Assembly: GCA_030533445.1 (NCBI GenBank) | Contig: CM060072.1 | Location: forward strand, 23,335,267 to 23,399,266 | Reading direction: 5' to 3' | Length of the DNA stretch: 64,000 bases | From: Cyprinodon diabolis | Lineage: Eukaryota > Chordata > Actinopteri > Cyprinodontiformes > Cyprinodontidae | Shown: positions 44,794 through 57,838 of the stretch, piece by piece | Layout of the letters: the number at the start of each line of letters is the position of its first letter | Numbering within the stretch: position 1 is the stretch's first letter | Notes under the pieces: model-generated | The model's database searches: none | What the model saw: the letters and a program-made list of their open reading frames with translations, nothing else | Told to the model about the DNA's origin: nothing | Program-made: the position numbers and the translations under genes

Positions 44794-45588
44794 CTCCAGT
44801 GCTGCAGAGGGTTTCTTCTTCAGCTCCTCGCATTTGCGAAACTTGCAGATCTGGTGGCCTGTTTTTCTGTTCCGGCAGCTGCTGCACTGCTCGCAGTTTA
44901 TCCGCCGTCGGCAAGGCGGACACATGCCGCAGCGTTTTCGCTTCTTTTTGCCGGAGTTGATGGCAGAGGCGAGCTCGCTCTGCGCCGGGTATTCTGTTAA
45001 ACCGGCCATGTGAAGTGCGCTGTCCGCCAGAAAGACTCCGGCTGGCGTCATGATGAAAAGCCCAGGATTGAAGGGAAAGCCGCCCCCTACTCCATATGGG
45101 AAGTCCACGGGACCACCTACGGCATCCGCAACAGACGTACCCTCCAAGTCGCTTGTCCCCGAGCCTGAGTCTCCTCCGCCAACTCCCACTCCCATGCCCC
45201 CAGGCAGGAGCATGTGCTCCATTCCGGCTCGCTTTAGCAGTGCTGCTGCCTGGGCAAAGTGCAGCAGGCCATTCTGTCCTTCCAGAACCTGTTCTAAGGT
45301 TCTGTCCAACTTGGCTGCTGTCAGTGTGGAAACAGTGGCTGGGGGAGCTGGGGGTGCTTGAGGCTTGGCCAAGTGGCTCTTCGTGGAGCTATTGTCCGTG
45401 TGTCCATTGGTGGCAGCAGAGGAGACTGCTGTATATTGAGAAAGGGTGCGAGAGTTCTTAAGACTCTTGCTGAGAGGCTCGCTGATGATGCCGCTTCGAT
45501 TTCTGCGCTCTATGACAGGAGAGTCCTGTTTGCAGCTACTGCGCTCCAGGTCCTCTGTCTGGGGTCCCTCCGACAGCCCACTAGACAT
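44794..45588 (-). CDS. cxxc5: cxxc5 main coding exon (residues 1-265)
   Basis: Encodes a CXXC-type zinc-finger protein. In vertebrates CXXC5 binds unmethylated CpG DNA in the nucleus and, in the cytoplasm, binds Dishevelled to dampen WNT/beta-catenin signalling; it is also BMP-responsive. Seen here: an ERRNRSGIISEPLSKSL block (about residues 27-43) close to the CXXC5 N-terminal motif and absent from CXXC4; a FPFNPGLFIMTPAGVFLADS block (171-190); a basic KKKRKR stretch (214-219); and a CXXC domain with eight cysteines (220, 223, 226, 232, 235, 238, 248, 253). The Dishevelled-binding motif KTGHQICKFRKC is at 242-253. The ATG at 45586-45588 is the first in frame, has A at -3, and an in-frame TGA lies upstream at 45712-45714. 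The exon ends after GAG with donor GTAAG at 44789-44793; reading on gives only four intron-coded residues before a stop. The fish a/b paralogue is undecided. Confidence 0.95.
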
Positions 45589-45793
45589 GGTCCAGTGCGT
45601 ATGTCCCTGGGTTGGGGGTGAGGGTGGAGAGGGGAAAGGGGTGAGCAATGAATGGGCCCGTTTTTTGCCTCGGTGGGAGTGCGACTTGATGTTAGTGGAC
45701 CAACCGGCCAGTCAGCAAGAGACAGGCATCAAAGCCTTCCTCCTCCTCAGTAGCTCAGCCCTCATCCACGTCCTTACATTGGCCTTCAGGAAA
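45589..45793 (-). other. cxxc5: cxxc5 5' UTR part of the coding exon
   Basis: Upstream of the start codon the minus strand has a strong acceptor: a run of T and C followed by CTCTCTGCAAAG, with AG at 45794-45795. The exon would therefore begin at 45793. The frame is open back to a TGA at 45712-45714 but holds no earlier ATG, so this is read as untranslated leader. The acceptor is a prediction. Confidence 0.6.
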
Positions 45794-45799
45794 CTTTGC

Positions 45800-46758
45800 A
45801 GAGAGAAAAAAAAAGCAATACATTAATAATCCCATCAACTTTTGTTCAAAAGCTTTTAAGATGGTTCTTATGATTTTCCAGATTTTATTTCCTGGATTAT
45901 TTTAAATCTTTGGAGGATTTGATGGATGGCTGGAAGTCCATCAAATCCTAAAACAATAAAGAATGAAGACGAATGAAAGTATATTTTATCATCTGTGCCT
46001 AGGCTGACAATTCACCAATGAGGGGCCATTTCAACATTTTCTGACAACATTGGGAATTAAGATCAGATGAAATCTATAATAAATAGAAAAATCTAGACAA
46101 GATTACAATGGGTTGAATGCAGATCCTTCATAATGGTGTTTGTCATCAGTCATACATTATTAAACATACTTGCAGGTTTACTTACCCTTTTTGATTTTCG
46201 TTTTTTTTTCCAATTACTCAAAAAAATAAAATGATCAAAACTGAAAATATTATTACAAAAAATAATAATAGTAGTTACTTAAATTGTATAGATAAACCAA
46301 TTCTTATCCTATACTTAAGTAATAAGGTTAACGAGTCTGAAAGCTCAATTTTTTTTGATTCTCAAGTAAATTTTTTTTTCTCCTTCAGACTGAAAATTAA
46401 AAAAAAAATCATCAATAATCAAATCAATAACTGTGTAAGAACTTTGCTTTATAGATTCACAGAGAAAGTGGCCAGTGCCTAGAATTATTGACTGTCAGCT
46501 TTGCGGCCGTGCAGCACTTAGCGATGCATTTAAAATGTAGGAAAAGGAACACAGAGATGTAAGAAGCTATATAAAGAAAATCAGTTTTGTATGACACATA
46601 GAAATATGTCATTCTCACCAGAGAGTCAGAAAGAGAGCATGATTCTCAGACGAAAACCAGAAGGCTGTTTGAGCAGACTAAAACTGCTATGTTTCGGGTT
46701 TCAATATCTAATATGGACCATGCTAGAACTGAAAAGAATAAGGCAAAAAAAAAAAAAT

Positions 46759-46806
<48 letters not shown>

Positions 46807-48384
46807 CAGAGTTTTATTACCTATAGAAATTAGAATAATAATTTAGTTGTAGCTATGATAATTACTAATATAAGATACAAAAGCCAGTTAAAAAAACTGC
46901 TACTGCAACTTTAGAATAAATGATTATGGAAAATCATAGATCAGTGTAGCTCCAAGCTTTTTTTTTTCCTGTAATGCCCAATTGAGCATATTTGTGCCCC
47001 CCAGGAATATTTAAGCATTCCCCGTTAACTCAGTTTCAGCTCTGCTTTGGGGTTTCCCTTGCTTTTATCATGCAATTGCATTTAGTGTATATTATGTTTG
47101 CCCTCTGCCATTTGATACAGAGTGAGCGGTGTCAAAACACTTTAGAGCATTTGGATTTAAAAGCTGTTCTGTATGGCTGAGAAGCAACATGATCAGAAGG
47201 TGTGAAATAACTAAAAACACTACAGATTTTACAGCAAATGACTAAAAAGCTAAATTATGCTTCAGATACAGCGAATCCATTTGGTTCAACAGTAAACAAT
47301 TTCATATTCTTACATTTAGTTTGATGTGGTTATTTAAACTGACTACACATTTTAAATATTTAAATACCTACAAGTTGAGACACAAAAGCAATGAACTTGA
47401 TAAACCAGTGTTCCAAATACAAAATACAGATTTTACATAATATATGCTTGCATGTTACCAGATTTTGCAAAGCAGGATATAGAATGAAACATTTAAAATG
47501 CAGATTTCATACAGTTATTCCTAATTATTGATTAATTTAAAAGGCAAAAACCTTAACAATAAGGGTGACAGAGAAAAGCGTTACCTGTGGAAGAGTTTCA
47601 ATGAGAGCATTTAAAATCTTATCAAACCAAAGGTATTTGATGAAAATGTTGCTTATATGAACAACAGCTCTCATAACACCTCTTTTTTCTTTTTTTTTCA
47701 TGAATCAATTCATTAATCAAACCTTATGAACTCCTGTCTGATTAAGCAACATCTGCTCCCCTGCAGCTTCTCTGATTGGATAGCAAGGAAATTACAAGGT
47801 GGGGAGACAAGTTCCTGCTATTTCAATATAATAAAATCTAATGAATTAATTTGCAGTGAGGACAATCATTTCCTTAATAAATTACTTCCTATCACAAGCA
47901 AAATAATTCTCACAATACGGTCCAGAAATTGATATTTTTGTTTATATCTTGCTGGAAATTCTGGCAGCACCTTAATCTGGGTCCAAACTATTCTCTTTTG
48001 TTATTTTTTCTCACTTAAGGTTTGTACATTTTTTCAGAGACAAAATCTTTTTTCAGACTCAAATGTTCTAAAGTTTTCACAAGTATTTCATATTATCCGG
48101 ATATTTGAGTTTGGTTTTACTACTTTGTTTTTGTTACTATCCATATATTCTATACATTAAAAAATAATGTAAGTGTGAGTTTAACTTCCGAACTTGTATC
48201 AGCCAAATTTTAAGTTATATATCTGTTAAGTTATAAATTATATTAAACATTTTTTTATTAAAAGCAAAAAAATTTGTTTATGAATGCAACCGCAGGTCTA
48301 TTTAGAAAATATAAAGGATTTGTTACCAAAGAACTCAGGGAAATAGCTTTTGAAGTTTTTTCAATGACTTTAAGCTGGGAAAAA
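45800..48384. other. Upstream intron sequence, no gene seen
   Basis: Very AT-rich with A and T runs and the AT microsatellite at 46761-46805. Confidence 0.5.
46761..46805. repeat. AT microsatellite
   Basis: About 44 bp of pure AT repeat after an A-run. Confidence 0.95.
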
Positions 48385-49110
48385 CACTGTGCGATATTTT
48401 TTTAACCTTTGCACGCAGCTACAGCTCACACTGTACGACAAAACTGGAGGGTTTAAAAGTTCACAGCTCATGATGCGTGTTCTCACACTGTGTGACCCGA
48501 CGCTCTGATGCGATCTACCTGCTCACACTGTACGTCTAAAAACCAAAGCAAGCTCAGCTCCGCAGTGAGATGCAATACTCTGACTCGTCTATCTGGCAGC
48601 CAAACGAGTAGAAGAGGAAATGACGCTCACTAGAGTGAAAAGCGCTGCCTTGGCAATTTGCAATTTTGTGCTGAAAGCCCTAAAAAAGAAAAGGCGACAA
48701 GGTATTTGGATGAAGACATGGCTGAGCAAACGTGGCTACTACAGTCTGTCAATTTACAGAAAGAACTCCATTTCACTTGTTGCACCCCTGCCATGCTTCT
48801 GTGTTTACATCTGAGAGGAAGAAGAAGAATGATGTTTGTGCATGCGCACTGAGCGATTTGCCCACAACGGCCAACTGAATTTCAAACATGTTTGATTTTC
48901 TCCAGATTTACGATTCATGATCAGGAGGTTGTCGTTAGAGGCTGATGGCACCTCGTAACCCCCTGTATACTATCAGATGCAGGACGCACGATCAGGCTGA
49001 AAGTCGATCGAAAAATTCTCGCACAACTGAAAAATCGTCCCGAAAAGGGCAAAAAGATTGGACAGTGTATGCCTGGCTTTAGCGATATCTGTGCGATCTT
49101 CTGAAAAGAG
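48385..49110. mobile_element. Putative DNA transposon relic
   Basis: CpG-containing block unlike its AT-rich surroundings, beginning with GGGAAAAACACTGTGCGATA and ending GATATCTGTGCGATCTTCTG. A short frame at 48620-48814 includes KKKRRQGIWMKTWLSKRGYY, which loosely resembles the conserved start of PIF/Harbinger nucleases. Superfamily and boundaries are uncertain. Confidence 0.4.
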
Positions 49111-49806
49111 AAAAGATTAACACCTTTTCCAAAAATGCATGTTTTGGTGTTCAAAATAAAAACAAAGATTCATAACAGAATAAAAAAAGCGCTTACATTT
49201 TCAGGATTCAGATTTTTATCATATCTTTTAGTTAATTTATCATCAAAACAATTACATAGATTTCCTTTGGTAAAAAGCAAAAAAAAACTAGACTCTTCAA
49301 GGCTTTGCGGCAACCCTTTCCACTATACACTTACATACTTTTTTCTCTATTCCTTGTAGGTGTGTGGAAATGGTCACCTCTCTTTCTGCTTCCATGCACT
49401 GTACGTTGAACTGGTAAGGAACATAACAGATGGCATTTCTGTCAAATTAGCTTTTACCTACAAGAAAAACTTTGTCATCTATGATTTCATATTTATCCAT
49501 GAAACCATCAAATGTTATTAACTGAACATTTCTTTTAAATAAACACAAAAATAAAAACAAAGCATATTAAGATAACTTTATCTGTTTAACATATTAAAAG
49601 TGTCATTCGTATATGGTTCATTTTATATTTCAATTAAACAAATCTGTTGCACAGTCCAAATCAAGTAAATACATTTTTATATGAGGCTGGTATTTTTCAA
49701 CCTGTCCATGTTCACAAACAAGCGCACCACCTCCCACAGAAACGCAGAGGAAATGGCCGGGCGAATCCTTATAAGGGAAACAAAGGCAAAGAAAAGGGTG
49801 GAAAAT

Positions 49807-49824
49807 GGGGGGGGGGGGGGGGGG
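49807..49824 (+). repeat. Poly-G tract (18 G)
   Basis: Uninterrupted G run in the cxxc5 upstream intron. Confidence 0.9.
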
Positions 49825-51012
49825 TTCTGTGTAGTGTGTGGAAATTGGAAGGCCAGAATTAGTGGGAGGTAAAGCTTCAAAGGCTAAAGCACAGCCCCCA
49901 CATTTTCACCAGCTCAGGGGGACGCGGCGCCAAAGAACCAGAGCCAGCTCTGCAGCCCTTCAACCCCATAGTTTCAGTTTACCCCACTGCTGAACTGACC
50001 TGGGTCTGGTTTCCTAACAGCATCCCATTATTACCAGGATCTATGCACTGGAAATCAGAGCAATACATAGAAGTTATTTATTTTGGGGTTATACAGTGTT
50101 GGAGCTCAAATAATGTGTTCAGAGGTGAGTAAATTGTGCTGAATAAGTTGATTTATTCTTTTATATAATCTGTAGAACATATTATCATCTTACTAAAACA
50201 GTGCTAACTATGTCTTCAATCAACATCTAACTGTTTAAGTAAAGGTCTAATTAAATAAATATACAACAAGAAAATAATAATGCAGCTAAAACCTTTTTAC
50301 CTTTAAAGTAAAAACATCAGTTTATTCAACCCTAGAACTAAGGCCGTGCTTGATGGTTGGGTGCTGGATGAAGAGGAGTTTGCATCATGTCTCCATATGA
50401 GTCTCAGGCCTCTATGGATATCATCGAATGCATTGCATTTAGTCAGCTCTTAAAGCACTGCAATGCTACAGGTCAGGAATGGTCTATAGTATTAATATTA
50501 TATGACTGTGTAACATCTATTATCTGTAAATATTTTAACTGATACAAGCTGTTTCAAAGGTACATTGGGTAAGTTTAACAGGTAAATAATATTTGTTTGC
50601 TTTCCTATACCATCGCCCAAAATGTAAAATGAGCTTTCCTATATTTACAGTTGCCTCTTGGAGAGTCTAAAATATTGATATTCTGAAAAGCATCAATACT
50701 CTAACGATATATTCGGATACGATACGAATTTGGCATGGTTTCGATTTGCAAGACAAGTTTTGTTGGCATATTTTTGTTATTGTTCATTTTAGATTACTAG
50801 AATTTTTGCACCTAAACAGAATAATACCTCAAATAACCTTCAAAAAATAGGAAATTCTGTTGTGATCATCTGTGATTCTGTTAAGAAAAAATGTTCAATG
50901 ATAAGATTGTAGATTTGTTTTTTATGTTAATAAATTTTTTTTTAATTAATCATTTTAAATCCCATGGTATTAAAAATGGCTTGCTTGCAGCAAGCAGGTT
51001 CCTTCTTTCTAC

Positions 51013-51304
51013 ATGTCTTTCTGCATGGTGTTTGTATGTTCTCCCTGTGCATGCATGGGTTCTCTCCGGGTACTACAGATTCCTCCCACAGTCCAAAAAA
51101 GCATGACTGTGGGGTTAATTGGCTTCTCTAAATTATCCTTAGGTGTGAGTGTGTGCGTAAATGGTTGTTTGTCTCTGCGTTGCCCTGCGATAGAATGGCG
51201 ACCTGTCTTGGGTGCACCCCACCTTTCGCCAATTGACAGCTGGAGATAATCACCAGCACCCCTCGCGACACCAGCAGGGATAAGCGTGATGGTGGATGGA
51301 TGGA
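51013..51304 (+). mobile_element. 5'-truncated DANA-like SINE
   Basis: Lacks the tRNA-like head and starts within the body (TGTATGTTCTCCCTGTGCAT). It continues through GGGGTTAATTGGCTTCTCTA and ends in GGATGGATGG. Short frames on both strands arise from it. Confidence 0.75.
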
Positions 51305-54300
51305 TCATTTTATTTATATCAAAAATTATATCAAGTATGAAATGTTTTTCTAGGTATTGATACCCAGGCATAATTAGTACGTTCATGAGAGAGCGATTTG
51401 GGTCAAATTATCTGGGAGCACGTAGGGATTACGCAATACGTGCTTTTGTTCACCTGGCTATTTAATTGAGATCCAGTGCAGCAAGAGAACAGGGACTACG
51501 GTTTGTGAAGACGGACGACAAAAGACCAGCCCCAAGTGCACCTCAAACACCATGACAAACTCCACAAAAGAGTAAGTAAATAAAAGTTTTGTCTACTTGA
51601 GTCCGAATGGAGACGGAATAAGACGGCAGTGAATACTGTGGAATCTTTTAACAATGAGTGAGACCAGATCTGGAAGGCTCCTGTTTGCTAAAAAGGTAAA
51701 AAGCTCAATTTAAAAGAACTTACATTGATAACTTTCTTACCCAAAATGAAATTAGAGTAGCAGACTGTGGTGCTTTTTCTCCTCTCATGCATGTGCACAA
51801 CTCTGGTGTCATTTTAGTTTGTCTGTCATCAGACGCGGGAAATTTATGCAAAAAATTAAGCTGTGCTCTTTAAATTATTTCTTTGCATTTAAAAAAGCAT
51901 AATATTAAGCATATATATGAACTTACATTTCTGTTAAATAATAAATATATGACAATAACACCTATTAATATTGAATTTCTTGAGAAAGCAATGTTTTCTT
52001 TTTTTAACTGTGCAATGATGGAGTTAACATCTGTTCACCCATGTGGTCACATTGTCTCCTCCTGGACTTCATCTAGAGGATTCTGTTCCCGTCATTATGA
52101 GTCATCAGAAAAGCAAGTTTTAAATCTTTTTACGTTACGTTTAAAGACAAATCATGTTCAGTTATGTTTTAAAATGAAATACTATGATCAAGGCAACATG
52201 AAATATTGAGTACATTTATGAACTAACAGGACAGGAAGCATTTTCATTTGAAGTTTGTAAAAGTACCTGACTTATCAGTAAGACAATAAGATTTTGATAT
52301 TTTCAGTTTATTTTTGTTCTTAAAGACTCCTAAGTCATATATTGCACCATGAAGCTAGAAACACATCTGTGTGGTCACTTTTATGAAGTTACAGCAAAAA
52401 TGAACAGATTGTTATAAACCATTAATAGCCCAACTAGCATCAGGCCACTAACTCAACATCTTCCTTTTAGGGATGAATTTTTAAAGTATTAGAGTTGCAG
52501 TCTGTAGCTTCTACATTGACTTGTTTTATTCCTGGTTGGATTTGATATAAATAAAGTGTTAATGAGTCTCTACTCCTGGAGCGACGGTCTTTTTTATGAC
52601 TTAAATGTGTCTTGAGTCAGACTGAAAAATTTAAGTCGCCATCTCCTCCTGAATGTCTTTGAACTGTACACATTAAATCCAATTCTGTTTTTGCTGCATC
52701 TCAGTTTACATGTAAATCAAAGGTATTGGAGTTTTGAATGAATAACTGGGAAGGTTTGCAGAAAAAAAAAAAAAAACTGTTGAGTCAGCAGGTAGTAAGT
52801 GGAGATGCAAAAGTTACATAAGTCACATTTGGCAGATGCCTCTTAATCAGCTCTCATCTGTAGATAAAATAGTGAATAATCCTTTTTTTTCCCCAAGTCA
52901 CTTTAAGCAAAAAAAAAAAAAAGGACAGTCATATTTTTCAGGTCTAAAATAGATCATTACAGGTGAAGAGCATAAAAATCATTGTCGCCAGTAAAAGCCT
53001 TATTGGTGCATCTCTAGTATTAAGGCAAATAGTTTTGGCATACATGTAAAATCATACAGACCTAACAAATAAATGTGTGTAAAGATGACTGTGTTTTTTC
53101 TTGAACATTAGATAGAGAAACAAATCTTTGGTTGAAAAAGACTTTTTTGATAGAAAAAAATAAATTCCAGCTTGCAACTGTTCCTTGGGTAACTACACTG
53201 TCACCAAACACATGCAGTTTAGCTTCTACAAACAGTTTTATTTAATCCAAACCTACATAAACTACTCTCCCTGCAAATTTTGAACATTTGACTCTTGTTT
53301 CAGTACCACAGACATCAAAGTCCTACAATACATCTATAAATATATCCATCTATCGACCTATTTATATGTGTGTTTATAAATCTTTTTGTCTATTCAGTTT
53401 TGCCAGAGGCATATTTAGGCATGTACAACGTTGCTCAATAAAATTTACATTATCTAAAACTTCTAATAAAAGAGCAGCATTGCTGATTTTTCTTGTCTTA
53501 CTGCGTTTCTGCTGGTGAAGCGACATGACTATAGTGATGTGGTGCAGCCTTATCGTACAAAAGCCCAGACCAAATCCCAGTTAGACTTTATGGCTGGGTA
53601 AACACCTGCACCAAATATTATAGGGAACATTATGTGGAATTTCATTGACTGACATAAATACAGTAAGTATGACAGTCAGTCAATTTAAACAGAAATATGC
53701 AGCATAGTGTGAAGGCATCATCTGCTGTTTTTGCTTAGCTAAGTAGGTTAGACAACCGCTTCAGGACAGCGGCCATATTTCAGCAGCCAATCAGAGATCT
53801 ACTCTTTACCATTTCTATAGATCCTACCCTAAAAGGGACGAATGTTGACATGAACAAGCAGAAAAATGTCCACATGGAAGTAGGGGAAGCTAAATGTGCA
53901 TTCAGAATAATTAGGAAAAGCAGTTTATGTGCATGTGAATTAAATAAAACTGTTTCTCTGCTTATTTATTGCAAATGTTTGGCAGAATTCTGATTTCTTT
54001 TTTATTTCTCCAGCTTTTATTGTCATTACACTGTCTCTTAATGCAGCCTCATTGCAAGTGTAAAGAAAAAACATATTAGAATACCCTTGTTTTAAAATTG
54101 TTTTAATTCCTTCTTGAACCACAATGAACATATTAAATCATCCATACAATTTCTCACCAGCTTTTGAATGTTCTCCCAAATAATTGCGGTATTATTCTTA
54201 AAAGTTGGAAGAGTTCTTACCATTACCACAATCTTTAACTCCTTCAGTACCAGGCTGCTCAAAACTGTTCAAATTTCACTTTAAAAACAAATCTAGTAGG

Positions 54301-57300
54301 AGTATGAATGATTTGATGGTGAAAAATATTTTTTTTTCTACAGTGGGGAGACCGAGGTGTTAACCTTTAGGAATTTTAGGTCTTGAATTTAATCTCTGGG
54401 ATTTCATAAAGAGTTTTTCACTTTGCACAATAATGTTAACACAGTACTGCCTATATGATATAACCTGTATGCTTTTCTAAAGAGTGGCTTAACGAAAATT
54501 CAATAAATTTTATGATATGCAGACCTGCTATAAGCATTAGAGGAACATTAAAAAAAAGCAAAGCACTGATTTTCTAAAGCAGAAAAAAATATTTTATTTT
54601 TGCTTTGTCTAAATGATCACTTGTAGCTGTACTGGCATATATTTGCTAAAATAAAACTTCATATAAAGACCTTAAACATCAGCACCCTTATAAAGGGTAC
54701 TGATGTTTAAAGCAGGTATACTTGCTTTATGAGTTATTTTGAGATCCAAGCTTTTATTCAAACTTTTTTTTTATGTAAATAGAAGGAAACTTTTCTGTTT
54801 TATCATGAATGTTTTTTTTTTATTAAATCTAAGTCATATTTATCCTAACACCATAAAACACTGTGCCTCATCAAAACTCAACACCAGCAGGTCAAGATTT
54901 TTTTGAGGACCGAATCTGAACATCTTGAACTGCGCAAACATTTAGGAACGAATAGTTCAGCTTTCAGCCTTTTAGGTAAAGTGTTTCTTCATTAATGTGT
55001 GAAATTCATGCTAAATCTATATTTTAAGACTATCCTGAACAGTCCGAGAAATCCTTACCTAGAAAAAAATCTCAATACTAATGTATGGCATGCAGAACAG
55101 AAGAAATATGTTATTTAGAATTCAAATCTCCTGACCTTTGAACTATATATATTTAACATAACCTTTGTTAATTAATGTTGTGTATCAATATTACTTGATA
55201 TTGGCAAAGGGTACAAAATACTCTGATCCGTATAGCTAATGTCAAAACATGTGCTTATTAGATGTCAAAAATTAAAATGTGAAAGAATGCAGGCTTAAAC
55301 CTCAAATTGCCGAAAATAAGTGTTTTTTTAATTGATTTTTATTTTTATCTTGGATGCAGGTATATAGTTATGTTTCTGTGTTAAAACATCGAGTAAGAAG
55401 CACCAGGAAGTCCATCTACATTGTATTACCCTTTCCCTCATTCTCCTGTGCAGTGTGCCTTAACAGTCACACTTTTCCCATCATAATAAACCTTGAGCAT
55501 TGCATATAGTCTCTGGTTAATCACTCTCCTCTACCTCCAGCACCCTGGCCATCTCAGCTTCCCTCAGCGCATCATTTACAGAGAAGCCTCATATTCTTGT
55601 GGAAACCATTTCCAAAACTTCAGCTGTCATTTTAAAACCAGATTACTGTTGTAGTTCAGCTCCTGTGGCATCCTCGTCTAATGTATTGACATATAAAATA
55701 AAGATTGTGCAAAGTTTGATAGAAGAATGGAATTATTTTGCTTACATTTCTCTACTTTAACTTCAAAAATGAAAAATAAGCTGTTCCCAATTTTTTCTTT
55801 TCACGAAACATGTAAAACAGAATGAGTGCACATAGAAAAAGACTAAAATATATTTGGACATTTTTCAGAATGATCAGATAGCTTAGAAGAAAACGGAAGA
55901 GATTAAAGTGCTTTCATTTTGATAATCAACGCATCTGCAAAAATAATTAGTGAGCTGTTCTTTAAAAGCAATTAAAACAGCAGAACAAACATTGACAGTT
56001 TTAACCTCATGCTACTATATGTTTTAAGCTTGTGTCACAATTTAACAATGTTTCCTCGCTTACTGAAAAAAGCTAATTTGACCATCAGGATGTTTTAATT
56101 TAATTTTAATTGTCAACAAACCATTTATTTAGGCAAATACATTTCCAAGCTGTATCCAATGACTTAAACATTTATATTATTATTACATGTCAAAATCAAC
56201 TCAAATTGTTGCTTTTCATCTTGAGTTTTAACAGCTTTTAAAGACATGTTTGTCTATTGAAATGGCTTGAAAACTAAAAATAAAATGTAAAACATAGAAA
56301 TACTACTTATATAATCTATATGTGTCACTAAAGCAGTATTTATACCAATGTTGCAGAAATTACATAGTATTCATATTATTTGGTCTCATTTATATGTTAT
56401 GCAGAAGCTCTGTCTTGCTGAGGAAGATTAGGCTGACGTGGCAAAGATGGATTCAGAGCCTACTTCTGGTGAGAATGAATCTGGCCTTGAACTTGACAGC
56501 AACATCACGTCTATTTGGGACTTATTGAGTCAACACATGTAACATTAAAAGTCATACCTGGTCCACCATATTTTGCTGAACAATACTGCTGCTTGAAAAC
56601 TGTCGGGTGCAGTGGAGCACACGTTGGCCAACATTATTCTAAATTCATTAATAGAATGCTCCAAACCTGTGTTATATGAGTTGTGCTTGATAGAGTGATT
56701 TTTATTTTGCAGCTGTAATAACAGCATAACAAAAACAGAAAAAATGTAGCATACTGGACTTTAATCCACTAATAAAAAATTTAATGCGAAAGCAAACTTA
56801 TCTAATTTATAAAAATTAAGTCTGCTTTAGTCCAAACAAAACTGGCGGACCAAAGGACCCTTCTGGAGTAAACACACAATGTGTTCTGGTGTTGTTAATT
56901 GAGCTGTATGATGTTAACTGTCAATGTTTCTGTTTTTAACATTTTTCATTTTTTAAATGAAAAGTTAATGCAGAACAAAAAGAAAAAAAAAATAACTTTC
57001 ACCCATAAGTATTTTTATTTTGTTTTGTATAGACAGATATACTTTAACCATCCCAAAGCTAAATTTAGTTCTTCAGCTGCTCAGTGATATAAACACCGCA
57101 GTCACAGCTAAGAACAGTAAGATAATAAAAGATAAATATATAGAGAAAAAAAAAAACATTGAAATATAAAAATCATTCCTAAATATAAAAACAACTGCAT
57201 GCGACATACTATAAGTAAAAGCCTGCCCTCTGTTAATCTCCCCCCCTCGTGATACATATGTAATATATGCAATATGACAGAATTTGCTGTTTGGCTGTGT

Positions 57301-57629
57301 GCTACTGACAGATTTGTCATTGACCCCCCACCCATCCCTTCACAAAGACAGACACCAATTCCTCTGTCAACAAGTTATGTGGGTTTATTTAAATTAATTC
57401 ATTTCCATTAATTTCACAGCTCAGCTTTTGTGACCTAATATGCCTGAGGTTAAATCTAAATATAGGAAAACTGTATGCACTTCTCAATCACACAGCTGAT
57501 AAGACTCTAATAACTGTTTTGTTCATGTGAAACTACAGCCAGCAAATGGTTAGTGACATAAAGAAACAGGAGAGATACCTTTTATTTTCTTTGACATAAA
57601 TATAGTATATCCCATATTTTGGTAATCTA
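51305..57629. other. Upstream intron sequence, no gene seen
   Basis: AT-rich. Contains an NF-E2/MARE-like TGTTGAGTCAGCA at 52778-52790 and a 39-bp near-palindrome at 54672-54710. All frames are short and without recognisable domains. Confidence 0.5.
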
Positions 57630-57744
57630 TAAAAATTTTGATTACATTTATTTATTTTGAAACATGATATGATTTAACAATGTTTACATTGAATGCTTCA
57701 CAAACATGCATCATGTTTCAAAAAGGAGTAGGATGAAGCATAAG

Positions 57745-57746
<2 letters not shown>
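57630..57746 (-). mobile_element. 3' end of a second LINE of the same kind
   Basis: The minus strand contains CTTCATCCTACTCCTTTTTG followed by AAACATGATG and ends in an A-rich CAAAATAAATAAATG. This matches the 3' block of the LINE at 8.2-11.4 kb. No coding part is left. It adjoins the AT microsatellite at 57747-57838. Confidence 0.65.
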
Positions 57747-57816
<70 letters not shown>

Positions 57817-57838
57817 ATATAATATAATATAATATAAC
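57747..57838. repeat. AT microsatellite with AATAT extension
   Basis: About 64 bp of pure AT repeat followed by about five AATAT-type units up to 57838. Confidence 0.95.

Noticed and set aside
45589..45648. Twenty-residue N-terminal extension of CXXC5
   Set aside because: The open frame reaches upstream but its first codon there is TTG, not ATG. The first ATG is at 45586-45588 and agrees with the usual CXXC5 start.
44725..45826. Several plus-strand open frames opposite the cxxc5 coding exon
   Set aside because: They are antisense shadows of a GC-richer coding exon. They show no conserved domains and the minus strand is clearly the coding one.
50660..51380. Possible MITE enclosing the SINE at 51 kb
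   Set aside because: Some ATTGATA-type similarity exists between the two sides, but I could not find matching ends or a duplication.
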